Source: Rhodoferax sp. (GTDB taxonomy: Bacteria; Pseudomonadota; Gammaproteobacteria; Burkholderiales; Burkholderiaceae_C). Taken from it: a stretch of DNA of 64,000 nucleotides. The translations under genes and the position numbers were made by a program. Position 1 is the stretch's first letter, and each line of letters begins with the position of its first letter. The notes under the pieces are model-generated. The model did not search any database. It saw only the letters and a program-made list of their open reading frames with translations, and was not told where the DNA came from. Below, in pieces: positions 51,912-61,525 of this stretch. Location: NCBI RefSeq assembly GCF_012927445.1, contig NZ_JABBPD010000001.1, positions 186,001-250,000 of the forward strand, written 5' to 3'.

Positions 51912-54743
51912 ATGCGCTCGAAATTCGCTCCTCAACTTGCATTTTTTTTCCGGAAATTTAGCCTTCGAACTCAAATTGGGTTAACGGTCGGCTTGGTTCT
52001 GAGCGTCATGCTTTTGGCCCAGGCATTACTGCTGTTTTCTGCTGCCCGCGACGAGTTGAGACAAAGCCTGTCGCGACAACTGGAGGTTCTGGTCAGCCGG
52101 GTCGCGACGGAACTGGACGACAAAGTGCTGATGCGCGTCGCCATTCTGGAAGCGATGGCGAGCAAATTCCCATTGGGCACGCTGAAAAACAGCAAAGAAG
52201 TTGAGCGCTACTTCCGCGACTCACCCAATCTTTCGACCATGATCGACGACTTTTATCTGTTTTCTGCGGAAGGCGTTCTACTGGTCGATTGGCCGATCAT
52301 GACCGGACGCCGTGGTTTGGACATGACGGAACGCGACTACATTCAGGGCGTGATCCAGAAGGGACAGACCACCATATCCAAACCGATTCTGGGGAAAGCA
52401 ACCAAGCAACCGATCGTCGTGATTGCGGTTCCTATTCTTAATGGTGAGGGCAAGTTGATGGGCATCCTGGGAGGCGTCGTGAACCTCCATAAATCACGTC
52501 TGCTGGAACCTCTGTCGACGACTCGGGTAGGACAGGCTGGCTACTTCTATCTGGTCGGCCCGGAACGGCTGACGATCATGCACCCTGACGCAACCAGGGT
52601 ACTCAAGCCAATTACCGTACCCAACGCTAATCCGGTTCTCGATCGCGCGCTGGACGGAAGCTTTGAAGGGACCGAGGAGGGCATCAACAGCAGCGGACTT
52701 CAAGGATTATTCAGCTTTAAACGGCTTGCACAGACCGGCTGGGTGCTGGCTGCCGTCTTGCCCTCCAGTGAAGCCTTTGTCGCTGTCGAAAAATTAGCTT
52801 TACGGGTCACCCTGCTAACGGCCATCTCATTGATTCTGGCCATCTCCGTGATTCTTTTCATCGTGCGGCGCTATACACGCCCGTTGGAAACGCTAACAAA
52901 TTTTCTTAAATCGACCCAAACGCTGGCGCCGCCGCCGGTATTGATTCACAGCTGCAAGGAAACCGACCGCTTATCGGATGCTTTTTCTCAATTTTTAGAA
53001 CAGCAAAAAATCACCCAGGAAAAACTGCTCGTTGCCTCGCAGCGCGCCGAGGCGGCCAATGCAGATCTTCGCATTGCGGCCATCGCTTTTGAGTCGCAGG
53101 AAGGCATGTTTATCACCAATGCCGAGAACGTGATCCTGCGGGTTAATCAAGCTTTCATTGAAATCACCGGCTATTCAAGTGAAGAAGCCGTTGGCCAGAC
53201 TGCCGACTTGCTCCGCTCGGGGCGCCATGACGCTCAGTTTTATGCAGCGATGCATGAGAGTCTTCAGCGCGCCAGATCATGGCAAGGTGAAATCTGGAAC
53301 CGTCGAAAAAATGGCGATATCCACCCTGAATGGCTGACGATTACAGCAGTTATTGACGGCGAAGGGGCACTCACCCATTACGTGTCAACGCTAACCGACA
53401 TCAGCCAGCGCAAGGCCGCCGAAGAAGAGATCCAGCACCTCGCGTTCTACGACCCGCTCACCCTATTGCCCAACCGCCGTCTGCTGCTTGACCGTCTGCA
53501 ACAAGCCCTCGCCTCCAGCGCCAGAAGCGAGCGCACGGGGGCCTTGCTGTTCATTGACCTGGACAACTTCAAGATGCTCAATGACACCCTCGGTCATGAC
53601 AAAGGGGATCTGTTGCTCCAGCAAGTGGCGCACCGTCTGGCGAGTTGCGTCCGCGAGGGCGACAGCATTGCCCGACTGGGGGGTGACGAGTTTGTGCTCG
53701 TGCTTGAAGACCTGAGCGAGAGCGCCAATGAAGCCGCCACCCAAGCCAAAACGGTTGGCGAAAAAATCCTCACGGCCCTCAACGTCCCCTACTCTCTGGC
53801 AGGACACCCTTATCACAATACACCCAGCATTGGCATCACCTTGTTTGCCGATCACCTGAACAGCGTCGATGAACTGATGAAACACGCCGACCTGGCGATG
53901 TACGAAGCCAAAAAAGCAGGTCGCAACACGCTGCGTTTCTTTGACCCCAAAATGCAGGCGACGATCACCAGCCGCGCAACACTGGAAAAGGACCTGCGCG
54001 ATGGCTTGCAACAGCGTCAATTCATGCTGTATTACCAACCGCAAGTCGACAGGACTGGTGGCATCACGGGGACGGAGGCACTGGTGCGCTGGCAGCATCC
54101 ACAACTGGGCGTGGTATCCCCTGGCGTTTTCATCCCGCTGGCCGAGGAAACGGGGCTGATCCTGCCTTTGGGCTTCTGGGTGCTGGAAACCGCCTGTGAT
54201 CAGTTGGTCACTTGGGCGTTGAGGCCCGATACGGCCCACCTTTGCGTCGCGGTAAACGTCAGTGCCGTCCAGTTTCGGCAAGCAGATTTTGTTGCGCAGG
54301 TGATGGCGATACTCAAGCGCAGTGGTGCAAATCCGCAAAAACTCAAACTGGAGTTGACCGAGAGCCTGCTGCTGGACAATGTGGAAGACATCATTGACAA
54401 GATGACCGCACTGAAAACTTGGGGCATTGGTTTCTCGCTGGACGACTTTGGCACCGGCTATTCATCGCTCGCTTACCTGAAACGCCTGCCACTTGATCAG
54501 TTGAAGATCGATCAGACATTTGTGCGTGACTTGCTGAGCGACCCCAACGACGCGGCCATCGCCCGCACCATTGTTGCTTTGGCGCAGAGTCTCGGCTTAT
54601 CTGTTATCGCGGAAGGGGTGGAAACCGAGGCGCAGCGCGATTGCCTCGCGGCCGAAGGCTGTCACGCTTATCAGGGCTACCTGTTCGGCCGGCCTTTGCC
54701 TGTGGCAGATTTTGAACGACTACTGCATCCAGTACAATCATGA
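51912..54743 (+). CDS. Cache-PAS-GGDEF-EAL cyclic-di-GMP protein
   Basis: The 943-residue inner-membrane protein has a first helix (~17-40), a periplasmic Cache sensor (~41-295, with [16 protein letters not shown]), a second helix (~300-325), a PAS domain (~390-505), a GGDEF domain with intact RLGGDEF and an RxxD inhibitory site (REGD five residues before), and an EAL domain with EALVRW and [10 protein letters not shown]. Both c-di-GMP synthesis and breakdown look possible. The ATG is chosen over a TTG one codon upstream. The end of the gene holds the promoter of the tRNA-Ser gene. Confidence 0.94.
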   Translation: MRSKFAPQLAFFFRKFSLRTQIGLTVGLVLSVMLLAQALLLFSAARDELRQSLSRQLEVLVSRVATELDDKVLMRVAILEAMASKFPLGTLKNSKEVERYFRDSPNLSTMIDDFYLFSAEGVLLVDWPIMTGRRGLDMTERDYIQGVIQKGQTTISKPILGKATKQPIVVIAVPILNGEGKLMGILGGVVNLHKSRLLEPLSTTRVGQAGYFYLVGPERLTIMHPDATRVLKPITVPNANPVLDRALDGSFEGTEEGINSSGLQGLFSFKRLAQTGWVLAAVLPSSEAFVAVEKLALRVTLLTAISLILAISVILFIVRRYTRPLETLTNFLKSTQTLAPPPVLIHSCKETDRLSDAFSQFLEQQKITQEKLLVASQRAEAANADLRIAAIAFESQEGMFITNAENVILRVNQAFIEITGYSSEEAVGQTADLLRSGRHDAQFYAAMHESLQRARSWQGEIWNRRKNGDIHPEWLTITAVIDGEGALTHYVSTLTDISQRKAAEEEIQHLAFYDPLTLLPNRRLLLDRLQQALASSARSERTGALLFIDLDNFKMLNDTLGHDKGDLLLQQVAHRLASCVREGDSIARLGGDEFVLVLEDLSESANEAATQAKTVGEKILTALNVPYSLAGHPYHNTPSIGITLFADHLNSVDELMKHADLAMYEAKKAGRNTLRFFDPKMQATITSRATLEKDLRDGLQQRQFMLYYQPQVDRTGGITGTEALVRWQHPQLGVVSPGVFIPLAEETGLILPLGFWVLETACDQLVTWALRPDTAHLCVAVNVSAVQFRQADFVAQVMAILKRSGANPQKLKLELTESLLLDNVEDIIDKMTALKTWGIGFSLDDFGTGYSSLAYLKRLPLDQLKIDQTFVRDLLSDPNDAAIARTIVALAQSLGLSVIAEGVETEAQRDCLAAEGCHAYQGYLFGRPLPVADFERLLHPVQS
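54710..54738 (+). promoter_or_regulatory. Predicted promoter of the tRNA-Ser gene
   Basis: A TTGAAC/TTTTGA -35 region and TACAAT -10 (54733-54738) lie 15-17 bases apart and 17 bases before the tRNA. The whole promoter is inside the last codons of the GGDEF-EAL gene. Confidence 0.55.
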
Positions 54744-54755
54744 TCGAACAATATC

Positions 54756-54843
54756 GGAGAAGTGGCAGAGTGGCCGAATGTACCTGACTCGAAATCAGGC
54801 GTACCGAAAGGTACCGTGGGTTCGAATCCCACCTTCTCCTCCA
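54756..54843 (+). tRNA. tRNA-Ser (anticodon CGA)
   Basis: The 88-nt sequence folds as a class II tRNA: acceptor GGAGAAG/CTTCTCC, anticodon stem CCTGA/TCAGG with loop CTCGAAA (anticodon CGA, reading UCG), a long variable arm (GTACCGAAAGGTAC) and T-loop GGTTCGAATCC. The 3' CCA is encoded. The discriminator base is T, where bacterial tRNA-Ser usually has G. Confidence 0.96.
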
Positions 54844-54848
54844 GAAAC

Positions 54849-54887
54849 AGACCGGAACCCGCAGCAATGCAGGCTCCGGTCTTTTTT
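54849..54887 (+). terminator. Rho-independent terminator after tRNA-Ser
   Basis: AGACCGGA pairs with TCCGGTCT around a partly paired loop, followed by a run of six T. It starts five bases after the tRNA CCA end. Confidence 0.85.
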
Positions 54888-54919
54888 ATTTCCGGGTTAG
54901 GTGCTCATTACCCCCGCCG

Positions 54920-55414
54920 TCAAGTTGCGCCTTTATCACGCCTGTCGCATTCGGGTGGTTCGCCATAGCCAGCCGAGCGCACCCGCTGTTGCTGCGACAG
55001 TTCAATTTGAAACCAGTTGCAAGAAAAGTTGTCGTAGCGGTAGCTCCAGACCTCGCCACGCGCACGCCCGAGCACCTGTACCTCACTGGGCCGGCCCAGC
55101 AACTTAAGCACATCGTCTTGTGCCATGCCAACGTTAATACGGTTGAAGTTCTGTTCGGTCAAAACCTGCTCGGCGCGGATGGCTCGGCCAGCGGCATCGA
55201 AATAGACAAACCAAGTCTGTTTGCCAAACGGCCCGCGCGTGAATTCAAGTCGACTGCCTGCGTCCAGCTGACGCTCCATATGGGGTGGCCCCATCCGCGC
55301 CACCAACTCATCGCGGCTCATGCCGACCAGTCCGTCGGGCGGCGCGTAGCTGCTGCAGGCCGGCAGCAGCGGCAACAACAAGAGCCAACTCCAAGCTAAA
55401 AAACGATGACGCAT
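54920..55414 (-). CDS. Predicted outer-membrane lipoprotein (SmpA/OmlA-like)
   Basis: The 164-residue protein has a lipoprotein signal (SWLLLLPLLPACSS, lipobox LPAC) and two weak repeats of the SmpA/BamE-like pattern, GMSRDELVARMGPPHMER and GMAQDDVLKLLGRPSEVQ. It probably sits in the outer membrane. The ATG has AGGAG eight bases upstream; a GTG one codon earlier is also possible. It faces the putA control region. Confidence 0.8.
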   Translation of the reverse strand: MRHRFLAWSWLLLLPLLPACSSYAPPDGLVGMSRDELVARMGPPHMERQLDAGSRLEFTRGPFGKQTWFVYFDAAGRAIRAEQVLTEQNFNRINVGMAQDDVLKLLGRPSEVQVLGRARGEVWSYRYDNFSCNWFQIELSQQQRVRSAGYGEPPECDRRDKGAT

Positions 55415-55575
55415 CACGGATTCTCCTGATCTTGCTCGCCTGCAAAGAAGCGCATTGGCATTGTAATTTGCGCCACATTAGCAGCCTCCGGTGGCAAAGA
55501 ATCTACGCGCCCCCTGATGACTCATGAATACAAAACTCCAATCCTCGTCATAAGGCTCCTTAACTAAGAATATAT

Positions 55576-55589
55576 AAGGGTTAACCCTT
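55576..55589. promoter_or_regulatory. 14-bp perfect palindrome in the putA control region
   Basis: AAGGGTTAACCCTT is a perfect palindrome in the AT-rich stretch upstream of the three GTTGCA sites. It may be an operator for a second regulator or part of the promoter. Confidence 0.4.
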
Positions 55590-55600
55590 TTATATTCAAG

Positions 55601-55650
55601 GTTGCACCTTGCATAAAATTAGTTGCACTTACTTTGATAAAAGGTGCAAC
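55601..55650. promoter_or_regulatory. PutA operator: three GTTGCA sites
   Basis: GTTGCA occurs at 55601-55606 and 55622-55627, and as TGCAAC at 55645-55650, one base before the putA ATG. The spacings of 21 and 23 bases put them on about the same face of the helix. GTTGCA is the known binding site of the ribbon-helix-helix domain of E. coli PutA, and this PutA has that domain, so autorepression is likely. Confidence 0.75.
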
Positions 55651-55651
55651 C

Positions 55652-58600
55652 ATGTCCACAGTCACTCTCGGCATCAAGGTAGATGAAGCCCTTCGAAGCC
55701 GTATCAGGGAGACCGCTGCTCAGCAGGGTCGCACCCCCCACTGGCTGATCAAGCAAGCCGTCTTGCAGTATGTTGAGAGTTTCGAGCGAGGCCACCCCCC
55801 AGGCACAGCTTCAGGCACAACCCGCCTGTCTTTCATGAGTGACGCGAACGAAGCCGACAAACAAGCACGACCGATCACGACGCTGCCATCTGGACAACCG
55901 TTCCTGGACTGGGCGCAGAACGTGCTGCCGCAAACCGATCTGCGTGCCGCCATTACCGCCGCCTGGCACCGGCCAGAGACAGAGTGCCTGCCAATGCTGG
56001 TGCAGTTGGCGCACACGGCGGATTCGACGCAGCGCGCTGCGATCGAAGAAGTCGCCATCCGACTCGTGGAAGGACTGCGAAGCAAGAAAGTAGCTGGCGG
56101 CGTAGAGGCGTTGGTACAAGAGTTTTCGCTTTCCAGTCAGGAAGGCGTGGCATTGATGTGTCTGGCCGAGGCGCTCTTGCGCATTCCCGACAACGCGACG
56201 CGCGACGCGCTCATTCGCGACAAGATCAGCCGTGGCGACTGGCATTCGCATCTGGGGAATTCACCATCCATGTTTGTTAACGCGGCGGTCTGGGGGCTGA
56301 TGCTGACCGGCAAACTCACCAGCACCAACAGCGAAAAAAGCCTGGCCTCCTCGCTCACTCGCCTGATTGGCAAGGGCGGCGAACCGTTGATCCGACAAGG
56401 CGTGCACCGTACCATGAAGCTCATGGGCGAGCAGTTCGTCACCGGGCAAACTATCTCCGAAGCACTGGCCAACAGCCGTGCCCTGGAGAAGGTGGGATTC
56501 CGCTATTCCTATGACATGCTGGGCGAAGCCGCCGCGACCGAGCTTGATGCCGAGCGCTACCTGGCATCCTACGAACAAGCCATCCACGCCATTGGCAAGG
56601 CTTCGCACGGGCGCGGCATCCACGAAGGGCCGGGCATTTCCGTCAAGCTGTCGGCGCTGCACCCGCGCTACAGCCGAGCCCAGCGCGAGCGCGTGATGGG
56701 CGAGCTGCTGCCGCGGCTCTTGAAACTCACACGCCTGGCGCGCCAGTACGACATCGGTCTCAATATCGACGCCGAGGAAGCCGACCGGCTGGAGCTCTCA
56801 CTTGACCTGCTGGAAAGCCTGTGTTTCGACCCGGCACTCAGGGGCTGGAACGGTATCGGCTTTGTCGTCCAGGCCTACCAAAAGCGTTGTCCTTACGTGA
56901 TCGACCATGTGATCGACCTGGCGCGGCGCAGCGGCCACCGGCTGATGCTGCGGCTGGTCAAGGGGGCTTACTGGGACAGCGAAATCAAGCGCGCCCAAGT
57001 CGACGGCCTTGATGGCTACCCGGTCTACACGCGCAAGGTCCACACCGACGTCTCCTACCTCGCCTGCGCACGCAAACTGCTGGCCGCACCCGATGCGATC
57101 TACCCGCAGTTTGCCACCCACAACGCACAGACCGTATCAAGCATTTACCACATGGCCGGCAACAACTACTACAGTGGTCAATACGAATTTCAGTGTCTGC
57201 ACGGCATGGGCGAGCCACTGTATGAGCAAATCACCGGCACCGTGGCCGACGGCAAGTTGAACCGACCTTGCCGCATCTACGCCCCGGTGGGCATGCACGA
57301 AACGCTGCTGGCCTACCTGGTACGTCGCCTGCTTGAGAACGGCGCCAACACCTCGTTCGTAAACCGCATTGGCGATCCGAACGTGCCGGTGGCCGAACTG
57401 ATCATGGATCCGGTGATGGAGGCGCAGCACATCAAAGCCGAGAGCGGCCAGCTGGGCGCCCCGCATCCAAAAATTCCGTTGCCACGCCAGATGTTTGTCG
57501 ATCTGGGCGCGCAATCGCGTCAGAACTCTTCGGGACTGAACCTCGCCAACGAACAACAGCTGGCGTCGCTCGCGGCCGGCTTGTTGCGCAGCACGCAAGG
57601 CGTTTACGCAGCGGCAGCCAGCGCTGCGGGCATGTCGTTCGTGAACCCGGACAGCGCGGCTGTTGACGGCTGGCAGCCGGTATTGAACCCGGCTGATACG
57701 CGTGACCAGGTGGGCTGGGTGCGGCCCGCCACATCGCAAGAAGTCGAACAGGCAGCTCGTCGAGCCGCTTGCGCTGCACAAATCTGGCAAGGTACGCCGC
57801 CGCAAGAGCGTGCCGCCTGCCTCATACGCGCCGCCGACCTGCTGGAACAACGCACCCAGAACCTGCTGGGCCTGATCGTTCGGGAGGCGGGCAAGTCCCT
57901 GCCCAACGCCATTGCCGAAGTGCGCGAGGCCGTGGACTTCCTGCGCTACTACGCGGCGCAGGTCCAGGCCACCTTCGACAACGACTCGCACCGTCCGCTT
58001 GGCGTGGTGCTGTGCATCAGCCCCTGGAATTTTCCGCTTGCCATCTTCATCGGCCAGGTGGCTGCGGCACTGGCCAGCGGCAACTGTGCGCTGGCAAAAC
58101 CAGCCGAGCAGACGCCGCTGGTGGCCGACGTGATGGTGAAAATTTTGCACGAAGCCGGCGTGCCGGTGGACGCCGTGCAGCTGCTGCCCGGCACCGGCGA
58201 CACCGTGGGCGCGGCATTGGTGGCGCACCCACTGGTGGCCGGTGTCATGTTCACCGGCTCGACCGAAGTGGCACACCTCATTGCACAGACGCTAGCCTGC
58301 CGCCTGAGCCCACAAGGCCGCTGCATCCCGCTGATCGCTGAGACCGGCGGGCAAAACGCCCTGGTGGCCGACTCGTCAGCACTGGCCGAACAGCTCGTCG
58401 GCGATGTACTGTCGTCGGCCTTCGATTCGGCCGGCCAGCGCTGCTCGGCGCTACGCTTGTTGTGCATCCAGGAGGATGGGGCCGACCGCGTGGTGGACAT
58501 GATCAAGCAGGCCATGCGCGAATGGGTCATGGGCAACCCCGACCGTATGCACACCGATGTGGGCCCCGTGATTGACGAGGACGCGCGCAGCCAGATCGAG

Positions 58601-59725
58601 CAGCACATTGCCCGCCTGCAAGCCGAGGGCCAGCCCGTCACCCGCATGGCACGCGACGAAAGCGCAGGCCAGGGCCACTTCGTGATGCCCGCACTGATAG
58701 AGATCGACCGCATCGAGCGCCTGCAGCGCGAAGTTTTCGGCCCGGTGCTGCACGTGCTGCGCTACCGCCGCGACCAGCTGGACGAGGTGCTGGACGCGAT
58801 CAACGCCACCGGCTACGGCCTGACCTTCGGCGTGCACAGCCGCATCGACGAAACCATCGCCCAGGTCACGCAAAAGGTGCAGGCCGGCAATGTCTACGTC
58901 AACCGCAATGTCATCGGCGCCGTGGTCGGCGTACAGCCCTTCGGCGGCATGGGCCTGTCCGGCACCGGCCCGAAGGCGGGCGGCCCGCTCTACCTGTACC
59001 GCCTGCTGCAAGCGGGGCAGGCACAGGGCAACCTGGCCTTGGCCGCACTGCCAGCTATGCCGGTCAGCCGCACCGCCCCGCTGACGACTGGATGCAACCC
59101 GGCCGACCTGCCCACCTTGCGGGCGCTGCAAAGCCTGATCACGGCTTTGCAAGGTCCAGAGTTTTCCAAGCTCGACGGCTGGCAAGGCCGCGACGCCGAC
59201 CGTGCCGTGGTGGCGTGCGAAGCCTACCGTACCTACAGTGTATTCGGCCAACTCTTTACCCTGCCCAGCCCCACTGGCGAATCGAACCGTTACCAGCTGC
59301 TGCCGCGCGGCGCCGTCTGGTCTGCAGCACACACCGCGCTCGGCTTGGTGCACCATCTGGCGGCAGCCCTGGCCAGCGGCAACCCGTGCTGGCTGGAAAT
59401 GCCCGCGGCCGACAGCGCCGTGGCGCGTGTACTGGCGGCCCTGCCGCCCGAGGTGCAGAGCTTCGTCCAGCAACGCAGCGCCGAGCAACTGCACAGTGAG
59501 CAGCAACTGAGCGTCATGCTGTATGAGGGTGATAGCGATGCATTACAGGCCTTACTGCCGCGCATGGCACAACGGCCGGGCGCCATCGTGCGCATCGAGA
59601 ACCTGACCCCGGCGCAATTGGCCGGCGGCGTCCTTTACGACCTGAGCGCGCTAATGCATGAGCAGAGCATCAGCACCAACACGGCCGCCGCAGGCGGCAA
59701 TGCGCAGCTCATGACCATGGGCTGA
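55652..59725 (+). CDS. putA: Trifunctional PutA: repressor, proline dehydrogenase, P5C dehydrogenase
   Basis: PutA oxidises proline to glutamate at the inner membrane and represses its own gene. The 1357-residue protein has an N-terminal ribbon-helix-helix domain (1-50, TVTLGIKVDEALRSRIRETA), a FAD-binding proline dehydrogenase barrel (~270-590, RLMLRLVKGAYWDSEIKRAQ), an aldehyde dehydrogenase domain with nucleophile C931 in AGQRCSALR, and a C-terminal domain. The length is normal for trifunctional PutA. The start MSTVTLG is chosen because the GTTGCA operator ends right before it; a TTG-type frame upstream adds six residues. Confidence 0.97.
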   Translation: MSTVTLGIKVDEALRSRIRETAAQQGRTPHWLIKQAVLQYVESFERGHPPGTASGTTRLSFMSDANEADKQARPITTLPSGQPFLDWAQNVLPQTDLRAAITAAWHRPETECLPMLVQLAHTADSTQRAAIEEVAIRLVEGLRSKKVAGGVEALVQEFSLSSQEGVALMCLAEALLRIPDNATRDALIRDKISRGDWHSHLGNSPSMFVNAAVWGLMLTGKLTSTNSEKSLASSLTRLIGKGGEPLIRQGVHRTMKLMGEQFVTGQTISEALANSRALEKVGFRYSYDMLGEAAATELDAERYLASYEQAIHAIGKASHGRGIHEGPGISVKLSALHPRYSRAQRERVMGELLPRLLKLTRLARQYDIGLNIDAEEADRLELSLDLLESLCFDPALRGWNGIGFVVQAYQKRCPYVIDHVIDLARRSGHRLMLRLVKGAYWDSEIKRAQVDGLDGYPVYTRKVHTDVSYLACARKLLAAPDAIYPQFATHNAQTVSSIYHMAGNNYYSGQYEFQCLHGMGEPLYEQITGTVADGKLNRPCRIYAPVGMHETLLAYLVRRLLENGANTSFVNRIGDPNVPVAELIMDPVMEAQHIKAESGQLGAPHPKIPLPRQMFVDLGAQSRQNSSGLNLANEQQLASLAAGLLRSTQGVYAAAASAAGMSFVNPDSAAVDGWQPVLNPADTRDQVGWVRPATSQEVEQAARRAACAAQIWQGTPPQERAACLIRAADLLEQRTQNLLGLIVREAGKSLPNAIAEVREAVDFLRYYAAQVQATFDNDSHRPLGVVLCISPWNFPLAIFIGQVAAALASGNCALAKPAEQTPLVADVMVKILHEAGVPVDAVQLLPGTGDTVGAALVAHPLVAGVMFTGSTEVAHLIAQTLACRLSPQGRCIPLIAETGGQNALVADSSALAEQLVGDVLSSAFDSAGQRCSALRLLCIQEDGADRVVDMIKQAMREWVMGNPDRMHTDVGPVIDEDARSQIEQHIARLQAEGQPVTRMARDESAGQGHFVMPALIEIDRIERLQREVFGPVLHVLRYRRDQLDEVLDAINATGYGLTFGVHSRIDETIAQVTQKVQAGNVYVNRNVIGAVVGVQPFGGMGLSGTGPKAGGPLYLYRLLQAGQAQGNLALAALPAMPVSRTAPLTTGCNPADLPTLRALQSLITALQGPEFSKLDGWQGRDADRAVVACEAYRTYSVFGQLFTLPSPTGESNRYQLLPRGAVWSAAHTALGLVHHLAAALASGNPCWLEMPAADSAVARVLAALPPEVQSFVQQRSAEQLHSEQQLSVMLYEGDSDALQALLPRMAQRPGAIVRIENLTPAQLAGGVLYDLSALMHEQSISTNTAAAGGNAQLMTMG

Positions 59726-59775
59726 TGCACGCGGCCAACCGCGAACCTGTCCAGCCACCCTTTTACCCACGGCGG

Positions 59776-59797
59776 CCGCCCTGATACCCCAGGGCGG
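59776..59797. other. Hairpin between putA and putP
   Basis: CCGCCCTG pairs with CAGGGCGG over a six-base loop, 50 bases after the putA stop. No T-run follows, so it may be an mRNA-processing or partial-termination element and not a full terminator. Confidence 0.5.
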
Positions 59798-59871
59798 TCT
59801 GGCGCACCCGACTTACCGTCATGGCCTGCGCCAATTTTTGAACCACCCCGTCCCACATCGAGGAGACTTTC

Positions 59872-61362
59872 ATGAACTTTACCGATCCCACCGTGATCAT
59901 GTTTGGCATTTACCTGTTTGCCATGTTATTCATCGGTTTCCTGGGCTACCGCGGCACCGACAATCTGGACGACTACATCCTGGGCGGGCGCAGTCTGGGC
60001 AGCTTTGTCACCGCGCTGTCGGCTGGCGCTTCTGACATGAGCGGCTGGCTGCTCATGGGCCTGCCGGGAGCCATCTATCTTTCGGGTCTGAGCGAAGCCT
60101 GGATCGGCGTCGGCCTTGTCATCGGCGCCTATCTCAACTGGCGTTTTGTCGCCGCGAGGCTGCGCTTGTACACCGAGCGGGCGGGCAACGCGTTGACCTT
60201 GCCCGACTACTTCGCCAACCGCTTTGAAGACACTCAGAACCTGCTGCGCATCCTCACCACCGTGGTGATCCTGGTGTTCTTCACCATCTACTGTGCCTCT
60301 GGCGTGGTGGCTGGGGCGCGGCTGTTCGAAAACATGTTCGGACTGCCCTACCAGACCGCTTTGTGGGTGGGCGCCGCCTGCACCATCGCCTACGTGTTCA
60401 TCGGCGGCTTCCTGGCCGTGAGCTGGACCGACACCATACAGGCGTCGTTGATGATCACGGCGTTAATCGTGGCGCCAGTGGTGGGCTATTTCGCAGTCAC
60501 CGATGGCCTGCAGCCTGCGCAGTCCATCACGGATCTGATGGAGCCGGCCAAGCTGGACATGATGAAGGGTGCCTCCTTCGTCAGTGTCGTCTCTCTGATG
60601 GCCTGGGGGCTGGGCTATTTCGGCCAGCCGCACATCCTGGTGCGCTTCATGGCCGCTGAATCGGTCACGACCATTCCGGCTGCACGCCGCATCAGCATGA
60701 CCTGGATGATCTTGTGCCTGGCCGGTGCGGTCGCGGTCGGGTTTGTCGGCATTCCGTATTTTCTGGCACACCCGGGCGGTGCCTTGGCCGTGAATGCCAA
60801 CTCCGAAACCGTGTTCATCGAAATGGCCAAACAACTGTTCAACCCCTGGGTCGCCGGCCTGCTGCTCGCTGCCATTCTGGCCGCTGTCATGAGCACACTG
60901 TCTTGCCAATTACTCGTCTGCTCCAGCGCACTGACTGAGGATATCTACCGCACCTTCCTGCGCAAGAACGCCGGCCAGACCGAACTGGTGTGGGTTGGCC
61001 GGGCCATGGTGATGGCCATTGCACTGGTCGCGATTGGCATCGCCGGCAACCCCGAAGCCAAGGTGCTCGGCATGGTCAGCTACGCCTGGGCCGGCTTCGG
61101 CGCCGCGTTCGGTCCCGTTATCATCCTGTCGTTATTCTGGTCCCGCATGACCCGCAACGGTGCGCTGGCGGGCATCCTCGTGGGTGCTGTGACGGTAGTG
61201 ATCTGGAAACAGAACAACTGGCTGGGTCTGTACGAGATCATTCCCGGGTTCATCTTCGGCTGGCTCGCCACGGTCATCGTGAGCCGCTTCAGCCAGCCGT
61301 CCGTCAGCATGTTGCAAAACCACCAGGCGGTGGAAACTGAACTACGCAAGGCGCTGGCATGA
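59872..61362 (+). CDS. putP: Sodium/proline symporter
   Basis: The 496-residue symporter has about thirteen membrane helices and the SSS-family motifs YRGTDNLDDYILGGRSLGSF, SAGASDMSGWLLMGLPGAIY and a sodium site in STLSCQLLVCSSALTEDIY. It brings proline in for PutA. GAGGAGA lies before the ATG. It is 146 bp from putA with a hairpin between, so it may be co-transcribed with it. No GTTGCA site was seen in the gap. Confidence 0.95.
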   Translation: MNFTDPTVIMFGIYLFAMLFIGFLGYRGTDNLDDYILGGRSLGSFVTALSAGASDMSGWLLMGLPGAIYLSGLSEAWIGVGLVIGAYLNWRFVAARLRLYTERAGNALTLPDYFANRFEDTQNLLRILTTVVILVFFTIYCASGVVAGARLFENMFGLPYQTALWVGAACTIAYVFIGGFLAVSWTDTIQASLMITALIVAPVVGYFAVTDGLQPAQSITDLMEPAKLDMMKGASFVSVVSLMAWGLGYFGQPHILVRFMAAESVTTIPAARRISMTWMILCLAGAVAVGFVGIPYFLAHPGGALAVNANSETVFIEMAKQLFNPWVAGLLLAAILAAVMSTLSCQLLVCSSALTEDIYRTFLRKNAGQTELVWVGRAMVMAIALVAIGIAGNPEAKVLGMVSYAWAGFGAAFGPVIILSLFWSRMTRNGALAGILVGAVTVVIWKQNNWLGLYEIIPGFIFGWLATVIVSRFSQPSVSMLQNHQAVETELRKALA

Positions 61363-61405
61363 ATCCAGACAGGAACTCGCGCAGCCAAAGGGTTTTCTAC
61401 GTTCA

Positions 61406-61424
61406 TCATTGCTTCAGGCAATGA
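61406..61424. terminator. Stem-loop after putP
   Basis: TCATTGC pairs with GCAATGA over a five-base loop, followed by a second small hairpin (GGCAG/CTGCC) and an A-rich run. There is no T-run on the plus strand, so it is a weak terminator candidate. Confidence 0.4.
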
Positions 61425-61525
61425 CGGCAGCTTCCTGCCAAATGACGGATACAAAAAATTTCTTACCCATTCACTGAACCAGTAGTGCAGACCCTAACTG
61501 CGTAACAGTTCGGGTCTGCACCTTG

